Assembly (NCBI GenBank): GCA_030686995.1
Contig: JARVZY010002388.1
Location: 310,001-374,000, forward strand
Length of the DNA stretch: 64,000 bases
Source of the DNA: Artemisia argyi
Taxonomy: Eukaryota; Streptophyta; Magnoliopsida; Asterales; Asteraceae
Direction of reading: 5' to 3'
The position numbers were made by a program, and so were the translations under genes. The notes beneath the pieces are model-generated. The model was not told the origin of the DNA. It worked only from the letters and a program-made list of their open reading frames with translations, and searched no databases. Position 1 is the first letter of the stretch; the number at the start of each line of letters is the position of its first letter. Shown here in pieces: positions 33,438-45,641 of the stretch.

Positions 33438-34077
33438 TGCATACTACTCTTGTATTTTGTTCTTTGTTTAGCTTAGATACAAGTCAACAAAAGATGAATT
33501 TGTTGGTTGGTTTTTCAGCTCATGTGTTGAGAAGAATAATCCAATTTAGATTTGGAATAAGTTTTCTGTTTAGATCTAATCTGAGAACTGAAAACTACTC
33601 CGTATATGTGTTTGTTTACGCACGTTGACCCTCAATAACATTAAACAATTACAAGTTGGATAATATAAAACGACGGATAATCATATGAAAATTTATCTAA
33701 CTTTACATTTTTTTAAATCTATTTTTTATATAACATAAAACTTTTAAATTTCATTTTTATGTGTAACTAGTGACTTGCTCAGAAAGTAGTCTGTGTACAT
33801 TACATTTTTTTTTTTTTTTAATCTAAATTATCTACCTATACTTCCAGGTTATCTTCTTAACTAGATCATCTTCCTAAACCTATTGCCAAACACCCTCCTT
33901 CTCTCTAAACAACTCACTAAAAGCGCACACTAAAGACATCACTGCCGATGAACTCTGGCATAGCTGTTGCCATCATTTTCTTATGAACACTTTTTTCGAT
34001 GTAACCATTCTAACGCGTATCCAATCAGTGACTTCCTATACTAGGATAGTCAGTATGATGAATTAACAAACTATAAG

Positions 34078-34262
34078 CAAATAAGAATGTATGAATACCA
34101 AAAGGTTGCCCCAAATATAATGGTATGTGGGTAGGGGGTTTAGATATTTGTCGGTGAGAGTTTTAACATGTTTAGGGTAAATTGCGAATTTCGTACCATT
34201 ATATTTTTGATCGAGGACTACAAATAAGAATGTATGAATACCAAAAGGTTGCCCCAAATATA
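34078..34262 (+). repeat. 42-bp exact direct repeat, 143 bp apart
   Basis: Bases 34078..34119 and 34221..34262 are identical by eye. The spacer contains TTTTAACATG and GGGTAAATTGC words but no obvious transposon end. Confidence 0.75.
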
Positions 34263-34310
34263 CCATTTCTCTATTAGTACTTCAATTCTCTATTTTAACA
34301 TGTTTAACAT

Positions 34311-34450
34311 AACAACAACAACAACAACAACAACATACCCAATCCCGCAAAACAGAGGTATGGGGGAGGTAGAAATGTAGACAGATCCTACCCCTACCCC
34401 AGGTAGAACCCGGGAGTAGAGAGACTGCTTCCAGGGAGACCTCCGGCATG
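34311..34450 (-). mobile_element. 3' end of an Au-like SINE
   Basis: On the minus strand the sequence reads through CTCCCGGGTTCTACC and CCTCCCCCATACC to GCGGGATTGGGTATG, then a (TTG)n tail (34311..34335 on the plus strand). This order and the TTG tail are how plant Au-type SINEs end. The 5' tRNA-like part is not clear, so the copy may be truncated. Confidence 0.6.
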
Positions 34451-34469
34451 TGCACATGTTCGAGTGAAA

Positions 34470-34932
34470 GAACACCGAAAGAGATAGCACGGAACAAAGA
34501 GCAACAAAAAAGGCAAATAAAAGTCAAAAGGGAAAAGCCAAGCAAATCAAGTAGGTAGCAGGAAACCAACAAACAAGAGACCTAGGAAAAAAGACAAACA
34601 AATAAAACAGGGCACCAAAGCACAAAAGCAAAGAGCAAGACACACAAAGCGGCAAACAAAGCAAGGAAAAAGAACCAAAAACAGACAAACCCAACAAGAA
34701 AAGCACAAAAACAAAGCAGGGAAACGCAAGGGGCTAAAACTAAGGCAAAGCAAAGGGAAAAGAAACGCCACAAGCCACCTACAGACCTAAAAGGGAAGAG
34801 CAAAGGGACCACTAAGCCTAAAGAGCCAAGGGCAAACTAAACCTAAAAGGCAAGGCAAAGGGGGCAAACGCAAAGGCAAGGCAAAGGGAAGCGCCACTAG
34901 CCTACAAAAACCTAAAAGGAAAGAGCTAAATA
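34470..34932 (+). repeat. T-depleted, A/G/C tract of AAAGCAAAGGC-like words
   Basis: For about 460 bases the plus strand has very few T. Short degenerate words such as GCAAAGGGAA, AAGGCAAGGCAAAG and ACAAACAA recur without a fixed period. It starts just after the SINE. Long frames on the minus strand here are caused by the composition and are not genes. Confidence 0.65.
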
Positions 34933-35187
34933 ACACACCAAGAAAAAAAAATTGCAAATTAGCCACCGAGAGCTAAAGTTGCGTGCAAAATTGCCACCGA
35001 GAGCTAACGAGCGTTAGTACTCCCGCTAACTGGACTAAGCCGATTATGTCCTGAGGGTAATCTCGTCATTTCACGTTTCCCGCCTAGTACTACACCCAAC
35101 TGCCAAATTTCACATAACCCGATAAACCCTTAAACCTTATTTTGATCTAAACTTAGTTTCATTTTCTTCCCTAAAGTTCTTAAATAT

Positions 35188-35626
35188 TGTTAGGAATTAT
35201 TGAAGTCAGAAGATAGTTTCTGCTGAATGATACTGCTGACGACCTACTGGTTTCTGCTGATAGAGTGATCCTGCTGATAGCTTATTCCTGCTGATATAGT
35301 GCATCCGTAGGAATGTTATAGAATGATATCTTTGTTTATTTTAGGACAAGATATGTAGAATATCCGTTTCTTGTAAGATGGTTTAGGGTTTCTTGTAGTA
35401 TAAAAGGAACCCACGGCCAATGCATTATGAACACGATTTAGTTTTTCAATCTTAGTGATTAATAAAACGATCCATAGAGGATCAAAAGTTATTAGTATTG
35501 TGTTTGTATTTAAATTCCGCGTAGATACAAGCATACAAAGATTTTCCATATAGTTCTGTTATTGATTACATTAGCAAGCTATCGATCCATTGGCTCAAAA
35601 GATCTATCAAGGAAGTAGATCCTACA
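35188..35626 (+). repeat. F: 5' LTR of a Ty1/Copia element (439 bp)
   Basis: Begins TGTTAGGA and ends TCCTACA, followed at once by a primer site. CTGCTGA words repeat in the first 120 bases. A TATA box lies at 35399..35406. The other LTR is not in the window. Confidence 0.75.
35399..35406 (+). promoter_or_regulatory. TATA box of the F LTR
   Basis: TATAAAAG, 228 bases before the LTR end. Confidence 0.5.
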
Positions 35627-35628
35627 AG

Positions 35629-35642
35629 TGGTATCAGCGCCA
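35629..35642 (+). other. F primer binding site, tRNA-Met type
   Basis: TGGTATCAGCGCCA differs from the usual site by one base and lies two bases after the LTR. Confidence 0.75.
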
Positions 35643-35699
35643 CAGGAGAATCTTTGTAAACAAATAACAACTTCTTTTCAACACCTTTTCATTCAAATC

Positions 35700-37239
35700 A
35701 TGGGTGATTCAGAAACATCTGATGTTACACAAACCAACAACACACTAACACAACAACTTCAGCAGCTATCTCTTACAAGCAGCAACAATGCCAAGTTCCC
35801 ATATCTCAAGAAGGACGAATATGAGATATGGGCAATGAAGATGCATAATTGGATAACTAACAGTGATTTTAATCTCTGGAATGTTATCCTCAAAGGCAAT
35901 AGTTTGAAGAAGACTGGGAAAGACCAAGATGGTAAGATCACCATCTATCCTCCTTCTACTACTGAGGAAGTGCTTGCTGTGCAGAGTGAGAACAAGGCAA
36001 GAACCATCTTGCTTCAAGCCATCCCAGATGATCACATGAGTGATTTCTACTAGCTGGATGATGCCAAAGACATCTGGTTGGCAATCAAAGCAAGGTTTGG
36101 GGGGAATGAAGAGTCAAAGAGAATGAGAAAGTCTATGCTCAGGCAAGAATTCCAGGAATTCAAGATCTAAGAGGAAGAAGGTGTACACAAGGGGTATGAC
36201 AGATTCCAAAAGATTTTGAGTCAGTTGAACCAGCTAAAAGCTAGGCCTGACAATGAGGAGTGCAATTCCAAGTTTCTAAGAGCTTTACCTCCTTCTTGGT
36301 CCCAAGTCACTATCTCATTGAAAACCAATGGTAGACTGGACTATCTCTCTTTTGATGATCTGTATAACAAGCTCGGAAGCCTTGAGCTTGATATCAAGGG
36401 GCATTCGACTTATTCAACAACCCCTACAAACTCAGCCTTTGTCAGCACCACTTCAAACAAGATGACACATGCTCCTAGTTCATGCTCTTCCTCCATAATA
36501 TCTTATACTTCTCATGGTCCAAAGAGTCATCCACAGTCTGGTAATGTGGTTGAGGAGATACTTCATTCGTTTGTTGCTGAATATGACCAACAACAACAAC
36601 TAACTTATGAATATTTTGATCAAGTTGACATGCTGGATATGGAAGAGATGGATTTGAAGTGGCAGATGGCCATGCTTACTCTTAAAGTCAGAAGGTTTGA
36701 GAAGAAAGCTGGCCGAAAGCTCAATCTCAGAGGCAGGGATCCAGCTAGGTTTGACAGGAGAAAGGTAAAGTGCTACTCATGTGGAGAGATAGGCCATTTT
36801 TCAAGAGAGTGTACTGCTAAGAAGACTGAAGACAACACAAGGTATTCAGCCTACAAGCAGAAGGAGTTGGAAGCTGGAAATTCAAAGGCCTTGGTGACTG
36901 CTGTGGATGCTTGCATTGATTGGAAGGAGCATGATACTGAAGATGCTGAAAGCAGTGCTTCTCAGCAATTTTCTTGCCTGGCTAGTTGTGATGAAGAATT
37001 GCCTTCATGGGCATCTCTCCTCAGGTATCTGATTGTGTTTTTTGTTGTAATATTAAATATAATGCACTTAAAGAAGCCTATGATGATATGGAACCAAAAT
37101 ATAAAGAGTGTTACATTCAGGCTCAAGCCTATAAGGAAGCTATTAGAACACTAGAGCAACAAAAGATTTGCTTTCACCAGAATCAATTGGCTTATGATGA
37201 AAAAATTAGAGTGTTAAAAAGAGATTTAGAGATTACTAG
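35700..37239 (+). pseudogene. gag: F gag region, first half, broken
   Basis: From MGDSETSDV at 35700 the frame encodes Copia gag: FPYLKKDEYEIWAMKMHNWI, then the helical body and one CCHC knuckle, CYSCGEIGHFSREC, near 36770. It carries a TAG at 36051, a TAA at 36168 and a frameshift near 37020. A coiled-coil-like segment (YNALKEAYDDMEPKYKE) follows in the new frame. Element C interrupts at 37240, and the same protein resumes at 48644. The knuckle and the leading YFDQVDMLDMEEMDLKWQMAML are, from memory, the form of a large composite-family Copia group. Confidence 0.8.
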
Positions 37240-40236
37240 TGTCACACCCCCAAAATACCTGAATGGCAGCGGAATGGAATACCTGGGGGTGACTGTCATA
37301 GCACCATAGTTACAGTTATATTGAACGACCTAAAGTGTCGTTTAGAAAATACAGCGTTTGATCATTAAAACATTCAGAGTTTACAAAGCTTAGGTCCCAA
37401 AAGAGTTTGCCAATACAGTTAAAATAAGTTCAACAAGATCAAACGTTTCATAAGTGCAGAAAATATAGTGAGACGCGTCGACTCCGCGACTCCATGAAGG
37501 TCCAAATGTATGCAACATGAGCTACCTTAATAACCTGAGAAATACATTGCGAAAACGGTCAACATAAAGTTGGTGAATAATCATAGGTTTATAAGTAAAT
37601 CGTAAGTACATAAGCCACAAGTAATAAGTAAACCGACAAGAATGTCAAAAATGCTACATTGGCTCTTAAGCTCATGACCCCGAAGCTAGACTTAGTAATG
37701 GCCCCACCAGAGTGTTTACCAGACACTCTATTCGTTAAGACATGAAATGCATTCGTCCCGTTTGGAGCAACCCAAACACGAATGGAGGCGTCACCCTCGA
37801 TAGATCTATCCACTCACTCTCGCTTAGCTATAATTAACGGTCCATGATATATAAGGGGACTTAACTTGGTAGTAAGGCAACTTAAGCAATGTATGGAATT
37901 TGTAATACTTGGGCATGTACAAAAATAATTGTGCAATGTATTCTCCCCCGTGGGATTTAAAATAAAATAAGTAATTAAAACGGGGCTATGAGAACTCACC
38001 TGGAGTGATAGTACAAAGACGGTACAACGATGGTAAAGTAATCGGGACAATGAGGCGCGAACACTAGCCGCAACCTAAATGAATAATCGTGATCTAATTT
38101 AGATCATGCCGTGATGTAATGAATGCACATGCACATGATACCTATACCACTCGTGACTTGGAAATACTAGTTATTGTCAAGATAAAATACTTTCCATACT
38201 TAGGAAAAATAAGTCCAATTGGAGTTATAAAAACTTGTCGTAATATATATCATATAAAAATGTTAGCGTTATATTCCTCGTATCGAAAACCTTAAAATAA
38301 CGTCGTTAAGTCGTATAAATATTCTCTTGGGTCGTACGTATTCATTTGTTAAGAATATAGTCCTTAGTAATATTTCTAGAAAATATACCATTTAGTACGT
38401 AAGTTAATATTTTTACTTGTGACCAAATATATATATATGGTTTTTTGACGATGTTAAAACGGGTATAACTTGGTCGTTTTAAGCTCATTTTCCTCGTTCT
38501 TTATATCCACGGATTCGTTTTTGTATATACTAATATATTTTTGATAACTCGGCTCCTCTAGGTTACGTTAAATGCCTCTATTTACCCGTGGAAATCTGCC
38601 AAACAGCAAGCAGTTTTTATAAAAATAGTTTTTGTTGTTAAATTTGCAAAAATCATATCTCCTTCGTTATAAGCTTGTTTTAATCCGTTCTTTCGCCTAA
38701 AGTTTCGTTTTTGAAAGTATTTTCTAAATCTTTGGTCAAAAATCAACCATCAACCACTGATTTTCCCACGAAATAAAAATAGGGACAGTAGGTATTTTTA
38801 TTGTTTCAAAAATCGTTTCTAGGGTTCTAATCTAGTTCCATCTTCAATCAAACCACTTTCAATCACCACAAAACTAGTCTAATCCTACCATACACCTTCT
38901 TAGGGTGTCATGGGTTCCTAAACATCATAACCTAGTAGATCTAACAAGGATCTAACCAAAAATCACTTTCTAGGGCTTAAAAGTTAAATATATACAAAAT
39001 GGAGTGATATAAGCCAATATATGCATGAGTTCTTGTAAGAAAAATATATAAACATAGTAGTAACTTGTAAAAATTATGAAATGAGTTTTGTAAACTTACT
39101 TTGAAAGGTGGTGTGATTAGATGATGAAAACCTTAGTATCCTTAAGTTTGTATTTCAAAACCTTGTAAGAATAACCTAACTAAACTAAAATAACACTTGA
39201 TCTTGAGAAAAGTTTTGGTCTTGCTCCTCCTTCTTGTTGTTGCCGTGAGTTTCAAGAGAGAAAAGAGAGAAATGAGTTTTCTTGCAATTGTGAAAAATGA
39301 GAGAAAAGATCTAGTATAGTAGATATGTATTATTTGTATTATTAGTATTATATATAGTTAGTATAAGGTATTAATGAAACTTGAGTGTGTAAGTAAACAT
39401 TGTAAGGGATTGGAGTGGAGGGGGGGGGGGGGGGGCGGCAAGTCAAGGGGGGGGGGACTTGGTGTATGACTTTTGTGACTTTTGTATTATTTTGTGTTTA
39501 ATTGTAGTTTTAAAGTGTACCGGGTACCGGGTTAACTAAAAATAAATTTTAACGGAGTTAACCGGGTCATAATAAAGTTATAAAAATTATAAAAATATGT
39601 TGGGTACAAATATTAAGTGTTTAGATAATTATTGTTTAACTTTTTATGAAAACCGTCGAAATTAAATTAGACGTACGATACGAAATAAATAAATAAATTT
39701 GCAAAATACCGGGTAAATTATTATTATAATTTTTATATTATAAAAATGGGTATAAAAATATATTGGGATCATAGTCGGGAGTGTCGGACGTGTTAGTCAC
39801 ATTTATAGTTCGCGTATTAGTGTTTATTTAAAATAAACATACGTAATTCGTTAATTATATTAAAAATATAATTTGAATACCCTACGAGTGGAATAGTATG
39901 CAAGTGCCCTAATGATGATATGCAGACTATTTCTAGTCCGTATGAAATGTCCCTGATAATAATGCATGAATTCGCTCCTGAACCAATACGGTTATGCGAA
40001 TTTGAATACTCGTAAACTAAATTTACGATGACATGAGTAATGCACGTGAATAGTGGTTTTCTCTCGGAAATGAATAGTGTCAAGTGAATAGTAAAATTTA
40101 TGAATGTTTCTCGGAATGTCAAATTGACCTCAAAAATGATGAATAGTAAAACGATGAATAGAAATCTGTGAATAGTAACTGATGAATAGTAGATTGTCAA
40201 AGTTTGGAAAATGACCGGAAATTACGAGTTGTGACA
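37240..40236 (-). repeat. C 3' LTR
   Basis: On the minus strand it starts TGTCACAACTCG and ends GGGGGTGTGACA. Includes two G-runs (39419 to 39457), C-rich on the sense strand, and many GATGAATAGT-like repeats near 40025-40200. Confidence 0.92.
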
Positions 40237-40247
40237 GTCTTCCCCTC
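40237..40247 (-). other. C polypurine tract
   Basis: AGAGGGGAAGA on the minus strand, one base from the 3' LTR. GGGACGAAGTTCC lies just before it, as in T1. Confidence 0.75.
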
Positions 40248-43200
40248 TAACAGGAACTTCGTCCCGAAGTTCAGTTTGTGTTGGTCTCTGGAGTGGTATT
40301 GGTGAAAAGATAATAATATTTGAGAATTCCAGCGAACTTTCACGATAGGAATTCGGCTTTGCTGCTACCGTTCGACCTAACAGTCCATGATCTTTATTGG
40401 TCCTTACCAAGTTTACATTTTTCTTTGGGTTGGATTCCTTTCCAATTGGGATCATGAGTGACTAATCTGAAAGTCATTTCCTGGGATTTGAATAGGTGAA
40501 ACATAGTTGTGTAATCCGGCTGTTCTTTAACAAGGCTCAAGTCTGAAGGCTACTAGGCCTACTCTGTCTGAATTATTACATGGTCCAGTGTATATCAGTT
40601 TTAACTTTCCAATTTTTTTCCGAATAATATCATGCCTTTCTTAGGCAGAACTCTCAACATGATCTGGCTACCAATTTGAAGTTTTAATGGTTTACAACTT
40701 ATAGAATTTGTAATTGATTCTTGACTTGTAGGAAATTTCTGGTTATTTCATGAATGCCTACAGGAATAGTGAGTTTGGCTTTTTCCGAGTTTGGTTCGTC
40801 AATAGATGATCAGTGCTTTTTCAGGTTTATAATGTAATATGGGTAATATATGTTGCTGAGCTCTGTCAGAACTCAAATCTTATATGTCAGCTGGTCGATT
40901 CTAACATGAATCTGAAATGGTCCAATATACTTAAAGGTTCAATCTCTCGTGTTACCAAAATCGTATCATGCCTCTCCAAGGCAAAGCTTTCAACTTAGCT
41001 CGTTCTTTCACGTGAACCTGGTTAGTTTGCTGTTCAAGGATACCCAATCCGTATGATGTGCATCATGTACCAACCTAACTTCTACCAGTTTCTCGTTGCT
41101 TGAAACGGGTTCTTGACTTGTGAAATTTCCTTTGTTGTTCCATAATTTAGTCCTAGACCGGTGAATTTAACTTTCCGATTTTGGTCTGTAAATGGGTAAT
41201 TGGTACTTCGACGATAAAGTGCATTAAATGGTGTAGTCTCTCTGCTCGTGCGATAACTATCGTTGCAAATGAATCTGATTTATGATAAAGGGTTAGTCCA
41301 ACCATTTCTAGAGTCAATCACTTATGCTCTGAGCATAACTTTCCTATGTTTGAATCGTTCTCTCGTTCTGACCATTGGTCTGAGGATAGTAGGCGATGTT
41401 TACATCTAAATGGGGTTCCGAAGGAAGTCTTAAAATGATAGCTAGAAGTCTGAGGTGATTCGATCACCTTTATCAGGAACAATTGAAATAGGTACAATAA
41501 ATCTTGTGACTAATTCCACAACGTTACGTCTTTCGAACATGGCGTTATACGAAGAAGATAGAATATGGGTAACAATGTTTGATTCTTTGTGTTTTGGTCT
41601 AATAGATTGCTAAGACATGTGTCATTCTTTGCCTACTGTGCTTGGTCTCCATTACTGACGTTTGTAATCGTTCTATGGTGTTCCTCCTAATTTCCTTCAT
41701 CACATATTCCAATATTCCTTATTGTCAAGTCACAAAGCCCTAAATGCGTAAGCGATGTAGCATGGTGATTGGTTTTCAAAATTTATCTCGCGATTTTTGA
41801 GTTTTTGGTCGAAATCTTTTTCTGAATAAACGAATTTAGAAAATGGAGCAAATGGTTTACTAAATAATATCTTTCTTGATGATTCAAAATTCAATAGTTA
41901 GGAAATGTGACGCGGTTTTCAAATAGGTTGTGAATAGGACTGTTTACCAAAGTTTGATGTTTATATATTTCCCATTGTACAATGGTTTAGCTAAATATTG
42001 ATTAAAAAGGATCGCATTTATTCAAAATAGGCAATTAAAAAAATTATTTTCTACAAGATATGTGATTTGTATAAACACAACTTTTAAATAAACTTTACTT
42101 AAAAGTGAAAATACTAACAAGGATAAAATAATAGGATAGGTAATGTTCGCATAATGCATAGATGTCTAATGTTCGTTTCCTGATATTGGATGGTGCCTAT
42201 TGGTGAGTCTCTGGTAAAACTACAAGCCTAGGTATTCAACCAGCTTAAGTCTTGAGATGGTTTTATCGTTGATATTGTCATCATGTTGGCAATATGAGGG
42301 TTTCAATTGATACTATGTCGATGAGTGTCTATTTCATTTCCACATGAAGCTGGGGAGATATGTTTGGGCCTGATGCCTTTCTTGATGTATAGGTGAGGTT
42401 ATCTAGAATTTCCTGAGAACACAATGCCTTAAGGGAATCTATATCGATATCCTTAACTCAAATCAATTATCCTCGGTGAAAACTCATTACAAGGAAGTTT
42501 GCGTATGGATGAGACCATGTTAATCAAAACACTCTACAGTATCGGTTAGAAGGCTTGGTTTATTTCTATAGCGTTGCTTAGCATACCTTCACCATGTGTT
42601 CGATCCTATAGCTCAGTCTAGCTAGTACCTTTGAATAAATAAATTGGACAACTAGGTCAGAGATGGTGAGTCGGTTGGTCTCGTGGTATCTTAGGATTGT
42701 TGTTGAGTTATGACTTTTTCTTGTTATATACTTCTAGTCCTGGTTAGTAGTTCTGTAATCCTTTCCTTGCTTTTCTGGTATCGAGGAATCCTACTCGTAA
42801 TTGATATGTAAAGTCTCTCCTAGAGAAGTCAATGGAAAGTCCAACTTAATGGCTAAGTGAGTGACAGGTGGGGTAAGTATCCAGGGAGAGTTTGTCAGAA
42901 AGAGACATTTATAAAAGAGTTTACTTGTTTAAAACGCTTTTAAATGAAGATTGTTATTAGCAATACTTTAAAAAGTAACTATTTCCTTCATGGCATAATC
43001 CTTCCTGAAGCTTTAGATGCTTGATTTAGTCAAAATAATATTACTTTTCTCAAAAGCTTTAGATGGTGTTCAACGCATTGTTATTAAAAATGGTATCTTA
43101 ATATTTCCTTTCAAAGTAACATAAAAATTGTTTCGCGTAATAATAGTAAATATTTGGCGTAATATCGGAAAAATCAGTTTATAGTACGGTAACAAAACGG

Positions 43201-43562
43201 TTTATTTTAGAAATTTGGTAAAAACAATTTCCCCATAAGGTAGTAAAATAGTTTAAAATAAAACTCGTTGAACGGTTTATTGGATATATGGGTAAATCCT
43301 ATGGATTGGTAATAATCTACTAATCCATCAAATACGAAATCGGTCAAATCTCTAATAAGACAATGGTATAATGTTACGAAATGATTGAAAATTGCACAAT
43401 TGCAATAGAAAATGGAATAAACGAAGGTTACGATTATCACAGAGATAACTAAAGATAGTCATTACATTAGATAGGAAAGTGCTTAATATAATTAGGTTAC
43501 ATCAACGTACTTATGGAAAGTACCAAAAGAAAGTACAACCCTAGAGGGCTCAAACTATGGTT
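40248..43562 (-). other. Decayed interior of C, no pol recognised
   Basis: Where pol should lie I find no frame over about 80 codons and no protease, reverse transcriptase, RNase H or integrase motif on either strand. The region may be a heavily eroded pol or unrelated filler; a frameshift-tolerant profile search would decide. Confidence 0.5.
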
Positions 43563-44453
43563 TTACAACATGAAATGCCTCCTCCAGTTCCGGTCTCTCA
43601 ACACCGGGCATTTACTCCTGAAGTGTCCCACTACACCGCAGCCAAAACATGTAATTGATGGTTTCTGATTATCACCCACAATTGGAAACCTGCAGTCCCT
43701 GGTTTTGTGGGTAACCTTCTTACAGCTGCCACATGGTTCCGGGCAACGGCCTGGGTTATGATGATGTTGGCACTCTTCACACTTAGGTAAAATACCAAGA
43801 TAATCATTCTTTTCCTTTAGACCTGTAGCATTAGGTTTAGCAACTCCTTGTCTCTTGTGTGGTCCTTGTGTGGCATTCTCACCTCGGTTGTTGTTCCACT
43901 TCCTTTTATTGTCACTTTTTCTTCCTAAGATCTTGGGGTGAGCTATGCGTTCTTTTGCTTCGATCGCCATCCTGATAGCTTTAGGCATGGTATCGGGTTC
44001 CAATGAGTTGACCAACGTACGAATTTCAGGAGAAAGTCCTCCGATGTACCTTTCAAGTTTCTTGCTTTCTGGTTCATCCATTGCAGAGCCTAGTCGAGCG
44101 AAATCATAAAAAGAAGCAGTATACTTAACAACATCATCTCCTACCATGGTAAGGTTTAGTGTTTCCTATTCAATTGCTTGCAATTCGCTTTTCACACAGA
44201 ACTTCAAACTCATCATCCTTTTTAGTTTCTCCCAAGAGTGTGAGTAAGCAGCATCAACTCCTACTACCTGGACATACTTAGTCCACCATTTCTGGGCATG
44301 CTCCTGAAAAGTGCAAGTGGCGAACTTAACTTTGTCTTCCTTATGGCAGTCGCCACATTGAAATATTGTTTCTAATTCTTCGAACCATTTGAGAAATTCC
44401 TTTGTGTCTATATTTCCGCTAAAGGAGGAGGGATTACAACCCATAAATTCCAC
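43563..44453 (-). pseudogene. gag: C gag, one in-frame stop
   Basis: From 44453: MEFMGCNPSSFSG, then TKEFLKWFEELETIF, FATCTFQEHAQKWWTKY and ELQAIE, followed by TAG (44168..44166). The same frame continues with VVKYTASFYDFARL and LERYIGGLSPEI, a basic linker, and two knuckles, CGSCKKVTHKTRDC and CFGCGVVGHFRSKC, and ends at 43563. The frame is otherwise clean for 297 codons. Gag of T1 is related but clearly distinct. Apart from the stop, the frame is far better preserved than the pol region. Confidence 0.8.
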
Positions 44454-45626
44454 GTGAGTAAGTTCCTTGGTGAGGGCGTAGTTACGTTCCTGGCAATGAA
44501 TTGTCCAACAACGGCTTGCGTCATGCTTGGAGTGGTTTGCTTAAATCTATTTTCATCAAATCATAAGAGTCCATGAGAATCTATAGTTAATAAAAATCAT
44601 CACAGATAGCACAACCATTCCCTTATAGTAGAGTCAATACTTGATGATTTCGTTTGTACAACAATCAAAATACTACAAGTTTCTTTAAACTATGTCACAC
44701 TTCCCGTGGTTAGGATAATAGTAAAAGCTAGTAAGGATATAAGTCTAGTATAAAGATTTCCTGTAGTCCTTTTAAGTGAAATCAGGTTTATGGCATCATA
44801 AGGTCGAGATAGTCCTGAAGTGGTGTCTAAAGTTGTGCATCGATCAAGTCCTAGATAGTGTAGATTCTAAGCCATTCTTGAGGAACTTGCGGATGTTCCT
44901 GTTGAGTCCGTAATCTTGGTATTATCCACAAGGTGTTATCTAATTCGTGGCAAGTGGAAATGGAAAAGGGAAATGACAATGGTGGTATTCTAAAGGATGA
45001 GAATAACATTGATGACAATGAGATCCTAGTGATGAGTTAGGAGATAATGGTGATAATAGTGAATGGGATACTACCCTCTTTCGGGCTATCTCGCGACATC
45101 TAAGAGGTAAAGTTAAAGTACGCACTATGGGGCGACCAATAGTGAAATAAGTAACCAACGGTGGTGGTAGTACCTAAGTAGTAAGCGTCCTACTAGTGAA
45201 GGAAAGAAAACATGCTATCTCCCTTGTAATAAGCATCCTAATAAGTCCATTAAAATTAAGTCTGAATACTCTACCAAACGGCATTCTATGTATAGGCTGA
45301 ATGAGAACCTTGCTCTTATGACAATTCAATAGTGCTAATGGTGGTGTAAGTACAGCTGGTGGTATAATGGTAGTGGAAGATGACAAGGCATCTTCAATGT
45401 CGGAATTCGACGAAAGGATAACAGCGTGGGTATCTGAAGACATGTCACTTGTGAACCAGGTCAATATAATCATATATATATATGAATATGGGTATAAATA
45501 ACTCGAACAGGGTGTGCATGGAACAATATGTATAATGAATATGCACCTATGATGAAATGATGAGATGCTATGATGATGTGGTTATAGTCTAGGGTCCATG
45601 ATACATCCTAGTTCGCTATAACCTTA
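44454..45626 (-). other. Leader region of C with decayed ORF
   Basis: Between primer site and gag, the minus strand has a frame with MSSDTHAVILSSNSDIEDAL (inside 45174..45473). This resembles the start of the leader/gag N-terminus in related elements, then loses similarity. A second frame at 44940..45158 has no motif. Confidence 0.4.
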
Positions 45627-45638
45627 GCTCTGGTACCA
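45627..45638 (-). other. C primer binding site, tRNA-Met type
   Basis: TGGTACCAGAGC on the minus strand, three bases from the 5' LTR, the same variant as in T1. Confidence 0.82.
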
Positions 45639-45641
45639 ATC

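Larger units (their letters stand above)
33438..35187. other. Intergenic region upstream of the transporter
   Basis: No gene. It holds a 42-bp direct repeat, a SINE end and a T-depleted tract, each listed separately. Near 34960-35005 CCACCGAGAGCTAA occurs twice. Confidence 0.5.

Noticed and set aside
34282..34812. Minus-strand frames rich in Cys, Phe, Leu and Val, resembling membrane proteins
   Set aside because: Caused by AAC repeats and the T-depleted tract read in reverse.
40222..40455. Frame ending RDEVPVRGEDCHNS as the C-terminus of pol in C
   Set aside because: The end is translation of the purine tract and LTR border; upstream residues show no pol motif.
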